A stretch of DNA of 64,000 nucleotides from Paraprevotella sp. (GCA_017937925.1 JAGBCQ010000001.1:1-64000); one strand, 5' to 3'. Shown: positions 48,281-57,345, counted from the stretch's first letter. Program-made: numbers and translations. The notes: generated from the sequence alone by a model not told the origin.

Positions 48281-48586
48281 CTAAACCTTAATTTCTACTT
48301 CTACACCGCTCGGTAATTCAAGCTTCATCAACGCATCAACAGTCTTAGCTGTTGAACTGTAAATATCGATCAATCTCTTATAAGAAGACAATTCGAATTG
48401 CTCGCGTGACTTCTTGTTTACGAAAGTTGAACGATTCACAGTAAAGATACGTTTGTGAGTTGGAAGAGGTATTGGACCGCTTACAATTGCACCAGTAGCT
48501 TTCACTGTCTTTACAATCTTCTCAGCTGACTTATCAACCAAGTTGTGATCGTAGGATTTCAGTTTAATTCTAATTTTTTGACTCAT
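48281..48586 (-). CDS. rpsJ: 30S ribosomal protein S10
   Basis: This 101-residue S10 begins [25 protein letters not shown] and has the [31 protein letters not shown]-like loop (here [12 protein letters not shown]). It is the first gene of the S10 part, 92 bases after fusA, with a hairpin in the gap. Confidence 0.97.
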   Translation of the reverse strand: MSQKIRIKLKSYDHNLVDKSAEKIVKTVKATGAIVSGPIPLPTHKRIFTVNRSTFVNKKSREQFELSSYKRLIDIYSSTAKTVDALMKLELPSGVEVEIKV

Positions 48587-48623
48587 TGTTTTATTAATTA
48601 TTTAATTTATTAATGTAAAGGAA

Positions 48624-48665
48624 AGAGGTATGCCGATTAAGAGTCATTCGCTAACCGGCACCTCT
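48624..48665 (-). terminator. Hairpin between fusA and rpsJ, possible attenuator
   Basis: AGAGG...TGCCG (48624-48635) pairs with CGGCA-CCTCT (48656-48665), a 10-bp stem with a two-base bulge. On the minus strand it is followed by TTTCCTTT. It may terminate or attenuate transcription from the str part into the S10 part, or merely protect the message. Confidence 0.45.
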
Positions 48666-48678
48666 CACCTATTTTTAA

Positions 48679-50796
48679 TTATACTAAATCTACACGTCCT
48701 TTGATTTCTTCAAGAACCGCCTTAGCGATTGAACTTGAAACAGGAGCATGATGATCGTAAGTCATTGAAGAAGTTGCACGACCGGAAGTAATAGTACGCA
48801 ATGCAGTTACATAACCAAACATTTCTGCAAGTGGCACCATAGCCTTCACGATACGAGCACCGCTACGGCTTGTATCCATACCTTCAACTTGACCACGACG
48901 CTTATTCAAGTCACCGATAACGTCACCCATATTTTCTTCCGGAGTTACAACCTCCAATTTCATAATAGGCTCCATCAAGACAGGTTTTGCTTGAGCGCAT
49001 GCACTCTTATAAGCTTGCAATGCACAGATTTCGAATGACAATTGGTCAGAGTCCACAGTATGGTACGAACCATCAATCAATTCTACCTTCAAGCTATCCA
49101 TCGGATAACCACCCAAGATACCATTCTTCATGGCAGACTCAAAGCCTTTCTGTACAGAAGGAATGAACTCCTTAGGAATGTTACCACCGGTAACTTTATT
49201 TTCAAATTGCAATCCGCCTTCCTTATAATCTTCGTCAACCGGGCCTACATTTACGATAATATCAGCGAACTTACCGCGACCTCCTGATTGCTTCTTATAA
49301 ACTTCGCGCAAATTAACAGTCTTAGTAATAGCTTCCTTATAGTTAACTTGAGGCTTACCTTGATTACATTCAACCTTAAACTCACGTTTCAAACGGTCAA
49401 TGATGATATCCAAGTGCAACTCTCCCATACCGGAAATGACTGTTTGACCGCTTTGCTCATCAGTCTTAACTGTAAATGTTGGATCCTCCTCAGCCAATTT
49501 AGCCAAACCGTTAGACAACTTATCCAAGTCCTTCTGAGTTTTAGGCTCAACTGCAATACCGATTACAGGATCTGGGAAGTCCATTGATTCCAACACGATT
49601 GGAGCTGATTCATCACAAAGAGTATCACCTGTACGGATATCTTTGAAACCTACACCTGCACCGATATCACCCGCACTGATTACCTCAACAGGATTTTGGT
49701 GATTTGAGTGCATTTGGAACAAACGTGATACACGTTCTTTCTTTCCAGAACGAGTATTATAGATATATGAACCGGCCTCAACCTTACCTGAATATACACG
49801 AATAAAGGTCAAACGACCAACATACGGGTCTGTAGCAATCTTAAATGCTAAAGCAGAAGTTTTCTCATCTTCCGTAGCCTTACGTTCCTCTTCCTCTCCT
49901 GTTTCAGGGTTTGTACCCACTACGTTAGGAGTATCCAATGGAGAAGGCAAGAAAGCACAAACATAGTCCAACAATGTCTGAACACCCTTGTTCTTAAATG
50001 AAGAACCACAAAGCATCGGAGTTACCTCCATTGATACAGTTGCTGCACGCAATGCACGAAGAATTTCTTCTTCTGTAATAGTAGAAGGATCATCAAAGAA
50101 CTTCTCCATCAAAGCATCGTCAAACTCTGCCACCTTCTCTAACATATTGTTTCTCCACTCTTCTGCTTCATCCAACAAGTCTGCCGGGATATCCTCAACA
50201 TCATAGTCTGCTCCCATAGTCTCATCATGCCAAAGGATAGCTTTCATCTTAATCAAGTCAACTACTCCCTTGAATGTTTCTTCAGCACCGATAGGAATTA
50301 CGATTGGACATGGATTTGCGCCCAAAACATCCTTCATCTGACGAACTACCTCATAGAAGTCTGCACCAGAACGGTCCATTTTGTTAACATAACCGATACG
50401 AGGGACATTATATTTGTCAGCTTGACGCCATACAGTCTCAGACTGCGGCTCAACACCACCTACTGCACAGTAAGTAGCAACAGCACCGTCCAAAACACGT
50501 AAAGAACGCTCTACCTCTGCAGTAAAGTCAACGTGTCCCGGAGTGTCAATCAAGTTAATCTTAAATGTCTTATTATCCCATTTCCAGCTGGTTGTTGTAG
50601 CAGCCGAAGTAATAGTGATACCACGCTCCTGCTCTTGAGCCATCCAGTCCATAGTTGCAGTACCGTCGTGAGTTTCACCAATTTTGTGTGTCAAACCCGT
50701 ATAAAACAAAATACGCTCTGAAGTCGTAGTCTTACCGGCATCAATATGCGCCATGATACCGATATTACGGGTCATATGTAAATCATGCTTTGCCAT
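48679..50796 (-). CDS. fusA: Elongation factor G
   Basis: This 705-residue GTPase drives translocation. The G motifs are intact: AHIDAGKTT (16-24), DTPGHVDF near 85, and NKMD near 140. Domains II to V follow, with [15 protein letters not shown] in domain IV and the C-terminal [10 protein letters not shown]. It is the canonical ribosomal-cluster copy; the tuf gene that follows fusA in many other phyla is absent here. Confidence 0.97.
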   Translation of the reverse strand: MAKHDLHMTRNIGIMAHIDAGKTTTSERILFYTGLTHKIGETHDGTATMDWMAQEQERGITITSAATTTSWKWDNKTFKINLIDTPGHVDFTAEVERSLRVLDGAVATYCAVGGVEPQSETVWRQADKYNVPRIGYVNKMDRSGADFYEVVRQMKDVLGANPCPIVIPIGAEETFKGVVDLIKMKAILWHDETMGADYDVEDIPADLLDEAEEWRNNMLEKVAEFDDALMEKFFDDPSTITEEEILRALRAATVSMEVTPMLCGSSFKNKGVQTLLDYVCAFLPSPLDTPNVVGTNPETGEEEERKATEDEKTSALAFKIATDPYVGRLTFIRVYSGKVEAGSYIYNTRSGKKERVSRLFQMHSNHQNPVEVISAGDIGAGVGFKDIRTGDTLCDESAPIVLESMDFPDPVIGIAVEPKTQKDLDKLSNGLAKLAEEDPTFTVKTDEQSGQTVISGMGELHLDIIIDRLKREFKVECNQGKPQVNYKEAITKTVNLREVYKKQSGGRGKFADIIVNVGPVDEDYKEGGLQFENKVTGGNIPKEFIPSVQKGFESAMKNGILGGYPMDSLKVELIDGSYHTVDSDQLSFEICALQAYKSACAQAKPVLMEPIMKLEVVTPEENMGDVIGDLNKRRGQVEGMDTSRSGARIVKAMVPLAEMFGYVTALRTITSGRATSSMTYDHHAPVSSSIAKAVLEEIKGRVDLV

Positions 50797-50818
50797 TGTT
50801 TAAGCTGCTTTAAGTTTG

Positions 50819-51295
50819 TTAAAATCTAAAATGTGCAAATGCACGGTTAGCCTCTGCCATACGGTGCATATCTTCTTTACGCTTGAAAGCACCACCTTGT
50901 TCATTGAACGCATCCATGATTTCTGCTGCCAACTTGTCAGCCATAGTCTTACCACCACGCTTACGGGCAAACAAAATCAAGTTCTTCATAGAGATAGACT
51001 CTTTACGCTCAGGACGAACTTCAGTAGGAACTTGGAAAGTAGCACCACCGATACGACGAGACTTAACCTCTACTTGTGGAGTTACATTATCCAATGCAGT
51101 CTTCCAAATTTCCAATGCACTCTTCTCTTCATTAGGCATCTTAGACTTTACAGCCTCAAGAGCCGCATAGAAGATTTCGTAAGAAATATTCTTCTTACCA
51201 TCGTACATCAAATGATTTACAAACTTAGAAACTTTAACATCGTTAAAGACCGGATCCGGAAGGATCACGCGTTTTTTTGGTTTCGCTTTTCTCAT
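50819..51295 (-). CDS. rpsG: 30S ribosomal protein S7
   Basis: I start at the ATG at 51295 ([19 protein letters not shown]), giving 158 residues; the open frame extends upstream to 51349 but that part has no family similarity. It has [18 protein letters not shown] and the C-terminal [20 protein letters not shown]. Complete. Confidence 0.96.
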   Translation of the reverse strand: MRKAKPKKRVILPDPVFNDVKVSKFVNHLMYDGKKNISYEIFYAALEAVKSKMPNEEKSALEIWKTALDNVTPQVEVKSRRIGGATFQVPTEVRPERKESISMKNLILFARKRGGKTMADKLAAEIMDAFNEQGGAFKRKEDMHRMAEANRAFAHFRF

Positions 51296-51411
51296 TTTTA
51301 AAAAACGTTTTTCAGTTTGGCTGTACTTTGTAATCTTCAACTCCCCCACCGGAGAATTTACTCAACCTTAGCTCAACAAACCAAAACTAATAAATGAATA
51401 AATTAATTTAA

Positions 51412-51795
51412 TTACTTTTTAGCGGCTTTAGGACGCTTTGCACCGTATTTTGAACGGCGTTGAGTACGATTTGCAACACCTGCAGTATCCAATGTACCGC
51501 GAACAATGTGATAACGTACACCCGGAAGGTCTTTTACACGACCACCGCGTACCAACACGATTGAGTGTTCTTGCAAGTTATGACCTTCTCCCGGAATGTA
51601 AGAGTTCACTTCCTTCATGTTGGTCAAACGCACACGAGCGACTTTACGCATCGCTGAATTAGGTTTCTTAGGTGTGGTAGTATAAACACGAACACATACA
51701 CCACGACGTTGAGGACATGAGTCCAAAGCCGGCGATTTGCTCTTTTCTACCAATACCGTTCTACCCTTTCTTACTAACTGTTGAATAGTTGGCAT
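51412..51795 (-). CDS. rpsL: 30S ribosomal protein S12
   Basis: This 127-residue S12 begins [24 protein letters not shown]. The decoding-centre segment [13 protein letters not shown] and the loop [13 protein letters not shown] keep the lysines that are changed in streptomycin-resistant strains, so it looks wild type. It is the first gene of the ribosomal cluster, with a good promoter upstream (51877-51906). Confidence 0.97.
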   Translation of the reverse strand: MPTIQQLVRKGRTVLVEKSKSPALDSCPQRRGVCVRVYTTTPKKPNSAMRKVARVRLTNMKEVNSYIPGEGHNLQEHSIVLVRGGRVKDLPGVRYHIVRGTLDTAGVANRTQRRSKYGAKRPKAAKK

Positions 51796-51876
51796 GTTGT
51801 TAATTTTTAAGTTGTTATATTTTATTTTTATTAAATTTCTCGTTCACAAAAGGCCACAGCGGGACTTTTCAGCGTG

Positions 51877-51906
51877 CAAAGTTACGTATTTTATTCTAAA
51901 CCGCAA
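51877..51906 (-). promoter_or_regulatory. Promoter of the rpsL ribosomal operon
   Basis: On the minus strand TTG (51906-51904), a 19-base spacer and TAACTTTG (51884-51877) fit the Bacteroidetes promoter pattern. The leader to the rpsL ATG is about 75 bases. Confidence 0.65.
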
Positions 51907-52130
51907 TGTATTTTCGCCTTTTTACGGCTCTTTCTGCTTAAAAAAACGCCATTATGCTGAAAGTTTTAACAAAGTTTTGCAGAAGGTAGTCTTTTTTAAG
52001 AGGCGCTTTTGGATTTTTACACCTGTCGTTGCTCCTTTTCTATCCTAAACTATAACTGTTCTGACGTCACAGGCGCAACTATAAAACATGGCACGGTCTT
52101 CATCTGAATGAATCAAGTAGTATTTAGACA

Positions 52131-52155
52131 TTACACCTTATTATATAATATATAC
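52131..52155. repeat. AT-rich direct repeat flanking the DUF3467 gene, left copy
   Basis: TTACACCTTATTATATAATA and the following TATA recur at 52555-52578 with a single mismatch over 24 bases, in the same orientation. The two copies bracket the DUF3467 gene. Function unknown. Confidence 0.5.
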
Positions 52156-52160
52156 AATAA

Positions 52161-52189
52161 AAGGAAGGAACGCACACTGCTCCTTCCTT
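52161..52189 (-). terminator. Terminator after the DUF3467 gene
   Basis: AAGGAAGGA (52161-52169) pairs exactly with TCCTTCCTT (52181-52189) across an 11-base loop. On the minus strand TTATTG follows. It lies 30 bases past the stop. Confidence 0.7.
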
Positions 52190-52218
52190 ATATCGAATCT
52201 GCGAAATTAAACACATGA

Positions 52219-52542
52219 TTACGCGTCTCCCTTTGCCATTCCAAAAGGAGCAATCGTCCTTGGCTCGCCGGTATGCATATCAATCGGTCCGAACGTCTGT
52301 TCATAACGGTTGATATTATCCTGCAAAGCATACAGCAAGCGTTTGGCATGCTCGGGCGCCATAACAATGCGCGATTTAACGGGTGCTTTTGGCAAGCCGG
52401 GCAACACACACGCAAAGTCCAATATCACCTCGGATGTCGAATGGGCGATCATCGCCAGGTTTGCATACACACCTTGTGCCACTTCCGGAGTTATCTCTAC
52501 TTGCAACATTCCTCCTTGTTGCTCATTGTTGTCTTGTTTCAT
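52219..52542 (-). CDS. DUF3467 domain protein
   Basis: This 107-residue protein has the DUF3467 pattern: LQVEITPEVAQGVYANLAMIAHSTSEVILDFACVLPG followed by VKSRIVMAPEHAKRLLYALQDNINRYEQTFG. It has no signal peptide or membrane segment, so it should be cytoplasmic. In Bacteroidetes the gene commonly sits between rpoC and rpsL, as here, but its function is not known; the position suggests a link with transcription or translation. In this genome it is separated from rpoC by an inserted surface-protein locus on the other strand. Confidence 0.8.
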   Translation of the reverse strand: MKQDNNEQQGGMLQVEITPEVAQGVYANLAMIAHSTSEVILDFACVLPGLPKAPVKSRIVMAPEHAKRLLYALQDNINRYEQTFGPIDMHTGEPRTIAPFGMAKGDA

Positions 52543-52554
52543 AATCGTATAGTT

Positions 52555-52578
52555 TTACACCTTATTATATTATATATA
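52555..52578. repeat. AT-rich direct repeat flanking the DUF3467 gene, right copy
   Basis: This is the second copy of the 24-base repeat at 52131-52154, with one mismatch. It ends 13 bases before the DUF3467 start on its upstream side, so it would lie in that gene's 5' leader. Confidence 0.5.
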
Positions 52579-52600
52579 TGAGAATCTTTGAACTACCGTA

Positions 52601-52608
52601 CAAAAATA
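52601..52608 (-). promoter_or_regulatory. Candidate -7 box of the DUF3467 gene
   Basis: On the minus strand TATTTTTG (52608-52601) matches TAnnTTTG about 60 bases before the ATG at 52542. I see no TTTG at the expected -33 distance, so the call is weak. Confidence 0.35.
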
Positions 52609-52692
52609 CACATTTATAACGACCAATAAAGCATAATACCAAAGAAAGACTGATTTTGATTCAAGTTTTTTATACTGCAACACCATCGGTTG

Positions 52693-52718
52693 CTCTCTAT
52701 AAAAGAGACAAACCAACC
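52693..52718 (+). repeat. Left inverted repeat of a putative invertible promoter
   Basis: CTCTCTATAAAAGAGAC (52693-52709) is exactly reverse-complemented at 52904-52920. The match extends inward through 52718 with 7 of 9 further bases. The core is itself an imperfect palindrome (TCTCT-ATAAA-AGAGA), as expected for a site-specific recombinase site. Confidence 0.8.
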
Positions 52719-52837
52719 GCACACAATCCTTTATTTATGCCGAGTTTTCAATCCATGATAGGTTTTTCGTAGAACAGACAACCGCAATCCAACAAACAGT
52801 TCGCAATACAAAATCGTCATTTTTTTCTTTCTTTTAT

Positions 52838-52868
52838 TTGCAGTTACCTACTATTCAAGTATATTTGC
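52838..52868 (+). promoter_or_regulatory. Promoter of the giant surface-protein gene
   Basis: TTTG (52838-52841), a 19-base spacer and TATATTTG (52861-52868) match TTTG-N19-TAnnTTTG exactly. The expected start near 52875 is followed at once by a hairpin AACCACC/GGTGGTT (52878-52884 with 52896-52902) and by the right inverted repeat, so the leader is about 108 bases and structured. Confidence 0.75.
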
Positions 52869-52894
52869 AAAAATATAACCACCTTAACTTAGTG

Positions 52895-52920
52895 GGTGGT
52901 TCGTCTCTTTTATAGAGAGA
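52895..52920 (-). repeat. Right inverted repeat of a putative invertible promoter
   Basis: GTCTCTTTTATAGAGAG (52904-52920) is the exact reverse complement of 52693-52709, with the match continuing inward to 52895. It lies in the 5' leader of the surface-protein message, 62 bases before the ATG. Confidence 0.8.
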
Positions 52921-52982
52921 ATACTAATAAATACAACAGAGAAACTAAAATTATATTAACCTATTTCTAAATTTTAAACCAA

Positions 52983-55900
52983 ATGAAAAGAAGACTACGA
53001 AACCTCCTGATGGCAGGAATAGCCATCTTGGGAAGCTGGAGTTACACTTCGGCTTACACTGTGGACGACTTGACATCCGCAGGTTGGACAAAAGTTGACA
53101 ACATTGAGAATGTCGATGTTTCTAAAAATTTATTCGTTTTTGTTGACGCAGGTTCATCCAACTATCTTATGACAGACCCTGGGGATGGAGGAAGAGCTAT
53201 TTACAAAAATATAGCAGACCCTGCTACTAACAAACATTATGCATGGTTACTAGAAGGATCTGGAGACACATATGCTATCAAAGGTTCAGACAGCCGTTTT
53301 TATTTCAATACAGGTGGCGCTGGGTGGGACAACTACATGAGTGTTACTAATGATAATGCAAATTATATCTTCTCATTAGCTGACGGTAAATATTCGCTTA
53401 AACGAACAACTGCAGAAGAATTCCTTGGTCCATGGAATGACAATGGCGCTGTTGCCAATGACGGAGAAGGTATTGCAGCGAATAAAGGTGCAGCAAAAGC
53501 TCCTGGCTTTTATATATATTGTATATCCAAAGAGGATTATTGGCCCGCACCTACAGAAGAAGTAAAAACATTACTGAACACTGCAACACCGGAAAGCCCA
53601 GTTGACATAACACACCTTTTAACCAATCCTAATTTTTCTGAAGATGTAACTATAGGCTGGAATCGTAAAGCCCCATGTAATTGGTATAACAATACGGGTG
53701 TAGACGGAACTCGTTTTGTTGAATTTTGTGATTGGAATGCAGGTTCTTGGAACGGTTCAATATCGCAAACCATATACGGAATCCCTAACGGAAGTTACAG
53801 AGTGAAAGCCGTAGGACAAGCCGCAAATTCAAATGTTACTGTTACCCTTACGGCAAATGGAGTATCTAATAATCTAAATTGCATAGGTGATACAGGTGGC
53901 AACGTTGCTATAGGCGGTGAAGTTGTAGCAGCTGGTACTGGACATGCTGGTTGGCAGTATATGGAAGTAGAATGTAACGTAACAGATGGTACATTGAATA
54001 TTAACGGAAACGCGACCTCTAACTCACAATATCGTTGGGCTAATTTTGACTATGTTACAGTTACGTGCCTTCAAGTTTTTGATTTATCCTCATATATCAC
54101 ATTGTATGAAGAAGCTTTATCCAATGCACAAAATATGCTTACAACATCGGAACAGTTGGAAAGTTCTGTCAAAACAGCTCTTAATACAACCATCAATACT
54201 TATAATAGCGTAGACCAAACCAGTCAAGCTGCATTGGAAGAAGCAATAGCAGCAATCAATACTGCAATCAACAACTGCAACACATCTATTTCAGCATACG
54301 CATCAGCAAAAGCATATCTTGACAAGATGGGGGCAGTTCTTGATAATACCAACGTATATACTCAAGACGCATACGATGCTAAATATGGAACATGGTTGGC
54401 AGAATACAACGCAGGTACACTTGCTACTTCTACTGCTGCGACATTGAGCGCAGACATGGCTTATAGCACAGGATGGCACTCAGCAAACAATATTGATGAA
54501 GTTTTACTATCTACTTGGACTATAGGTGGTGAAAAAGCTAATAACTATGACAAGGCATTATACATCAACACCTGGTCTCTTGAAGGTAATACAGATGGCT
54601 CAGAATTTTTTACTCCTTTCTTTGAGTATTGGGTTGGCGATGGCGATGTTCTTGCTGGAAATACCATCCAATCTACCATTACAGGCTTAGAGCCCAATGC
54701 CACATATTCTTTCACTATCCGTGCACGCGTACGCCAAACCAACAACCAAACGAAGATTGCCAATGGTATTACAATGCAAGTGGGCGAAGGCACTCCAGTG
54801 GATATCAGTTCCGGTACTATCTTCGGTATGGGTCCGTTCTTCATCGGTAACTTCTCAGCAGTGGGTGAAACCGACGCTGAAGGAACATTGACCGCTACCA
54901 TCACAGTGGCTGCGAATAGCAACATCTCTTGGTTATCATTCTACAATGCTAAATATACAGAGGGCGAAGACCTTTCTGCTTATATCGCTGACTATGAGTT
55001 CGCTTTGGCAAACGCTACCGCAGCTTTGAGCAAAGGTATGGATCCTAACTTACGTTCGGCTCTTCAAAGCACTGTTGATACATACTCTTCAGTGGATACT
55101 ACCAATAAGACAGCCTTGATTACCGCCAAGGAAGCATTGGACGCAGCACTTACAGATGAAATCCGCGCAAGCGTTGCCGAATTGGAAGGCTCAAGCATCA
55201 ACGGATGGAGTAGAACAGGTAATAGTGCTAATTTTGAGGTGAACACTTGGTCCGGAGAAGGCGCCACTGACGGTTCTAACATGACTACACCGTTCTTACA
55301 AAATTGGCAAGGAAAAGAAAACGGTGCCTTAGGTGACGCAGTCATGACTTATACTTTAACCGACCAGGCTCAAGGTTACTATAGAGTTTCTGCCTTGATT
55401 CGTTCCTTGAACGAGAATGGTGGAGCGGCTCCGGCTGGTACATTCATCTTTGCGAATACAGCCATTGAGCGTGCTTACAATGGTACAGCATGTACCAACG
55501 GTGTGTATGACGAACCGGAAGTTTATGGTTATGTAGGCGCAGACGGTAACTTGTCTATCGGTGTCAAGGTGATTCGCGCTAACGTAAACTGGGTTTCATT
55601 CAAGAACTTCAAGGTGGAATATCTCGGCACAGAATTGACTAACGATATGGTTAGCAACTTGACAGAAGAAGCTCCTTCGTTCACATACAACACTACAGCA
55701 CAAGCAACCCTTGACGCAGCAGTAAGTGCATTGAGCGGAACTCAAAACGCTGACAACTACGTAGCAGCAGGTTCTGCTATTGAAACAGCTTATAGAACCG
55801 GTGATGTTGATTTGACTGAATTGAATACTGCCATCGCAAATGCTGAAGCAGCAGCAAGCAGTAAGGTTCTTGGATTCGCTACAGGCGAGTACGCTCCTTA

Positions 55901-57140
55901 CAATAACGTTGAGGTTATTACTGCCCTTGCAACAGCTAAAACTTTCAGCCCGACTACTGTCTTTGATCAAACTTTAGTTGTAGAAATGACTAACACATTG
56001 AACGCAGCTTCATGGAACGAGAACACAGAAGAAGTGAACGCTATTTATGACGGTTCGTTTGAATACGCATACTCAACCGACGGTAATGTTAAACCTTTCG
56101 GATGGCATGCTACTAATGATCGCGACAATGCAACCAACGTTCGTTATATGTGGAATGTTGCTTCTAACGCCGGTTTGAACGCTACTTCTACCGGTAAGGC
56201 ATTGTTCACTAAGTACGAAGCATACTATGGCCAAGAAACCGGTTACACCATGCCATTGAAGGCAAACACCATCTATGAGTTGACATTCGTTTACGGTGGT
56301 TGGGACGATTGTAAAAAGGACGGTTATGTAACCGTGACCGCTCCTAACGATGATAACATTGAAGTAACAGTAAGCAGATTGCCGCTTGACGCTACTAACG
56401 GACACCAAGACGCAAACGCATGGAAGAGCTACAAGGCAAGATTCCAAACTAGCGACGCCGGCAATTACGTTCTCGGATTGCGCAAGGATAATGACGGTAC
56501 TACAGTGCAAAGCCAATACGTTTACGGCGATATGAAGTTGTTCACTGCTAAGGCTGAGGACATCAACTTTACATTCAAAGCGGACTATGGAACTTTGATT
56601 CTTCCATTCGACGCAGAATTGCAAGAGGGCATGGAGGCATACACATGTGACGGAAAAGAGGAAAATGAATTGACATTAACTCTGACTCCGGCCGAAAGTT
56701 TCGTTGCCAACACTCCGTACATCGTTAAGAAGACTGGTGCTACTACCGATTACACATTCAACGGTATCGCTTATAGCACTGCAACTACTTACACAGACGG
56801 TTTGCTTACTGGTACACTCGTTGACATGACAGCTCCTGCAGGTTCATTGGTATTGCAGAACCAACCAAGCGGTTTAGGTTTCTATCAAGTAGATACTAAT
56901 GATATCACGGTGAAAGCAAACCGTGTTTACGTGACCGAAGAAATGGCAGGCGTAAACGTACGCGCATTGATTCTTCCGGGCAATGAAACCGGCATCAACA
57001 GCGTAGTAGCTGAGGACAGCATCGTTGACGTTTACACTATCGGTGGTGTTAAGGTGAAAGAAGGCGTTAAGGCTTCTGAGGCTCTTAATGGCTTGGCAAA
57101 AGGCTTCTACATCGTAGGTGGCAAAAAAGTAATGAAGTAA
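52983..57140 (+). CDS. Giant secreted surface protein with carbohydrate-binding-like modules and T9SS-type tail
   Basis: This 1385-residue protein has a signal peptide (about 1-24, ending SYTSA). No catalytic domain is recognised. At least four beta-sandwich modules of galactose-binding/CBM type are visible (for example NPNFSEDVTIGW...YRWANFDYVTVTC near 215-360, and WSRTGNSANFEVNTWSGEGATDG...WVSFKNFKVEYLG near 735-880). They are separated by helical Ala/Thr-rich linkers that resemble FIVAR repeats. The C-terminal ~200 residues hold the shared GTLILPFD / NTPYIVKK module and end in VYTIGGVKVKEGV...GLAKGFYIVGGKK. It is probably a cell-surface adhesin or glycan-binding protein. It sits on the opposite strand inside the conserved rpoC-DUF3467 gap, is driven by a putative invertible promoter, and is followed after 25 bases by a small peptide gene. 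The first ~1.7 kb looks more AT-rich than the rest. Confidence 0.75.
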   Translation: MKRRLRNLLMAGIAILGSWSYTSAYTVDDLTSAGWTKVDNIENVDVSKNLFVFVDAGSSNYLMTDPGDGGRAIYKNIADPATNKHYAWLLEGSGDTYAIKGSDSRFYFNTGGAGWDNYMSVTNDNANYIFSLADGKYSLKRTTAEEFLGPWNDNGAVANDGEGIAANKGAAKAPGFYIYCISKEDYWPAPTEEVKTLLNTATPESPVDITHLLTNPNFSEDVTIGWNRKAPCNWYNNTGVDGTRFVEFCDWNAGSWNGSISQTIYGIPNGSYRVKAVGQAANSNVTVTLTANGVSNNLNCIGDTGGNVAIGGEVVAAGTGHAGWQYMEVECNVTDGTLNINGNATSNSQYRWANFDYVTVTCLQVFDLSSYITLYEEALSNAQNMLTTSEQLESSVKTALNTTINTYNSVDQTSQAALEEAIAAINTAINNCNTSISAYASAKAYLDKMGAVLDNTNVYTQDAYDAKYGTWLAEYNAGTLATSTAATLSADMAYSTGWHSANNIDEVLLSTWTIGGEKANNYDKALYINTWSLEGNTDGSEFFTPFFEYWVGDGDVLAGNTIQSTITGLEPNATYSFTIRARVRQTNNQTKIANGITMQVGEGTPVDISSGTIFGMGPFFIGNFSAVGETDAEGTLTATITVAANSNISWLSFYNAKYTEGEDLSAYIADYEFALANATAALSKGMDPNLRSALQSTVDTYSSVDTTNKTALITAKEALDAALTDEIRASVAELEGSSINGWSRTGNSANFEVNTWSGEGATDGSNMTTPFLQNWQGKENGALGDAVMTYTLTDQAQGYYRVSALIRSLNENGGAAPAGTFIFANTAIERAYNGTACTNGVYDEPEVYGYVGADGNLSIGVKVIRANVNWVSFKNFKVEYLGTELTNDMVSNLTEEAPSFTYNTTAQATLDAAVSALSGTQNADNYVAAGSAIETAYRTGDVDLTELNTAIANAEAAASSKVLGFATGEYAPYNNVEVITALATAKTFSPTTVFDQTLVVEMTNTLNAASWNENTEEVNAIYDGSFEYAYSTDGNVKPFGWHATNDRDNATNVRYMWNVASNAGLNATSTGKALFTKYEAYYGQETGYTMPLKANTIYELTFVYGGWDDCKKDGYVTVTAPNDDNIEVTVSRLPLDATNGHQDANAWKSYKARFQTSDAGNYVLGLRKDNDGTTVQSQYVYGDMKLFTAKAEDINFTFKADYGTLILPFDAELQEGMEAYTCDGKEENELTLTLTPAESFVANTPYIVKKTGATTDYTFNGIAYSTATTYTDGLLTGTLVDMTAPAGSLVLQNQPSGLGFYQVDTNDITVKANRVYVTEEMAGVNVRALILPGNETGINSVVAEDSIVDVYTIGGVKVKEGVKASEALNGLAKGFYIVGGKKVMK

Positions 57141-57165
57141 TAACGACAAAAACGAAACAAACAAT

Positions 57166-57324
57166 ATGAAAAGGATTCAATATATTCGCCCGATGGTGAA
57201 AGAATGCCACGTAGAAGCACAAGGCATGATGGCATTGTCCAGATTGGAAGGAAGTGCCAATAAGGAATATGAAGTTTTGGTAAACGAAGACGCGTTTACC
57301 GACATTTGGGGTAACGAGTTGTAA
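57166..57324 (+). CDS. Small peptide (52 aa), MMA-motif family
   Basis: The ATG at 57166 opens a 52-codon frame ending in TAA at 57324, 25 bases after the giant surface-protein gene and before a strong terminator, so it is co-transcribed with it. It begins MKRIQYIRPM, has MMALS at 21-25, an acidic stretch (NEDAFTD) and ends IWGNEL. The first 25 residues align without gaps to the 56-residue peptide at 6209-6379, sharing nine positions (K2, Y6, P9, V11, V16, M21, M22, A23, S25), and both end in an acidic, Trp-containing tail. There is no signal peptide. Function unknown; linkage to T9SS-type proteins is the main clue. Confidence 0.75.
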   Translation: MKRIQYIRPMVKECHVEAQGMMALSRLEGSANKEYEVLVNEDAFTDIWGNEL

Positions 57325-57345
57325 TTCAACCGACATACTAATCTT

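Larger units (their letters stand above)
51796..52218. other. Intergenic region between rpsL and the DUF3467 gene
   Basis: These 423 bases hold the rpsL promoter (51877-51906), the DUF3467 terminator (52161-52189) and one copy of an AT-rich repeat (52131-52155). No gene is visible in the remaining part (51910-52130). Confidence 0.6.
52693..52920 (+). promoter_or_regulatory. Putative phase-variable invertible promoter segment
   Basis: A 176-base interval lies between 26-base inverted repeats (24/26 matched, 17-base exact core). Inside it is a consensus promoter (52838-52868) facing the surface-protein gene at 52983. Size and layout match the recombinase-driven invertible promoters that switch capsule and surface genes in Bacteroides. 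In the present orientation the downstream gene should be on. Inversion would point the promoter to the left, at the DUF3467 gene. No recombinase gene is in this window, so it would have to act from elsewhere. Inversion itself is inferred, not seen. Confidence 0.72.

Noticed and set aside
51412-51795. Possible streptomycin-resistance change in rpsL
   Set aside because: The TTTPKKPN and GGRVKDLPG segments keep the lysines of sensitive strains.
33821-51795. Search for a tuf gene or an inserted gene within the ribosomal cluster
   Set aside because: All frames fall into the standard ribosomal order. There is no tuf and no foreign gene in this stretch.
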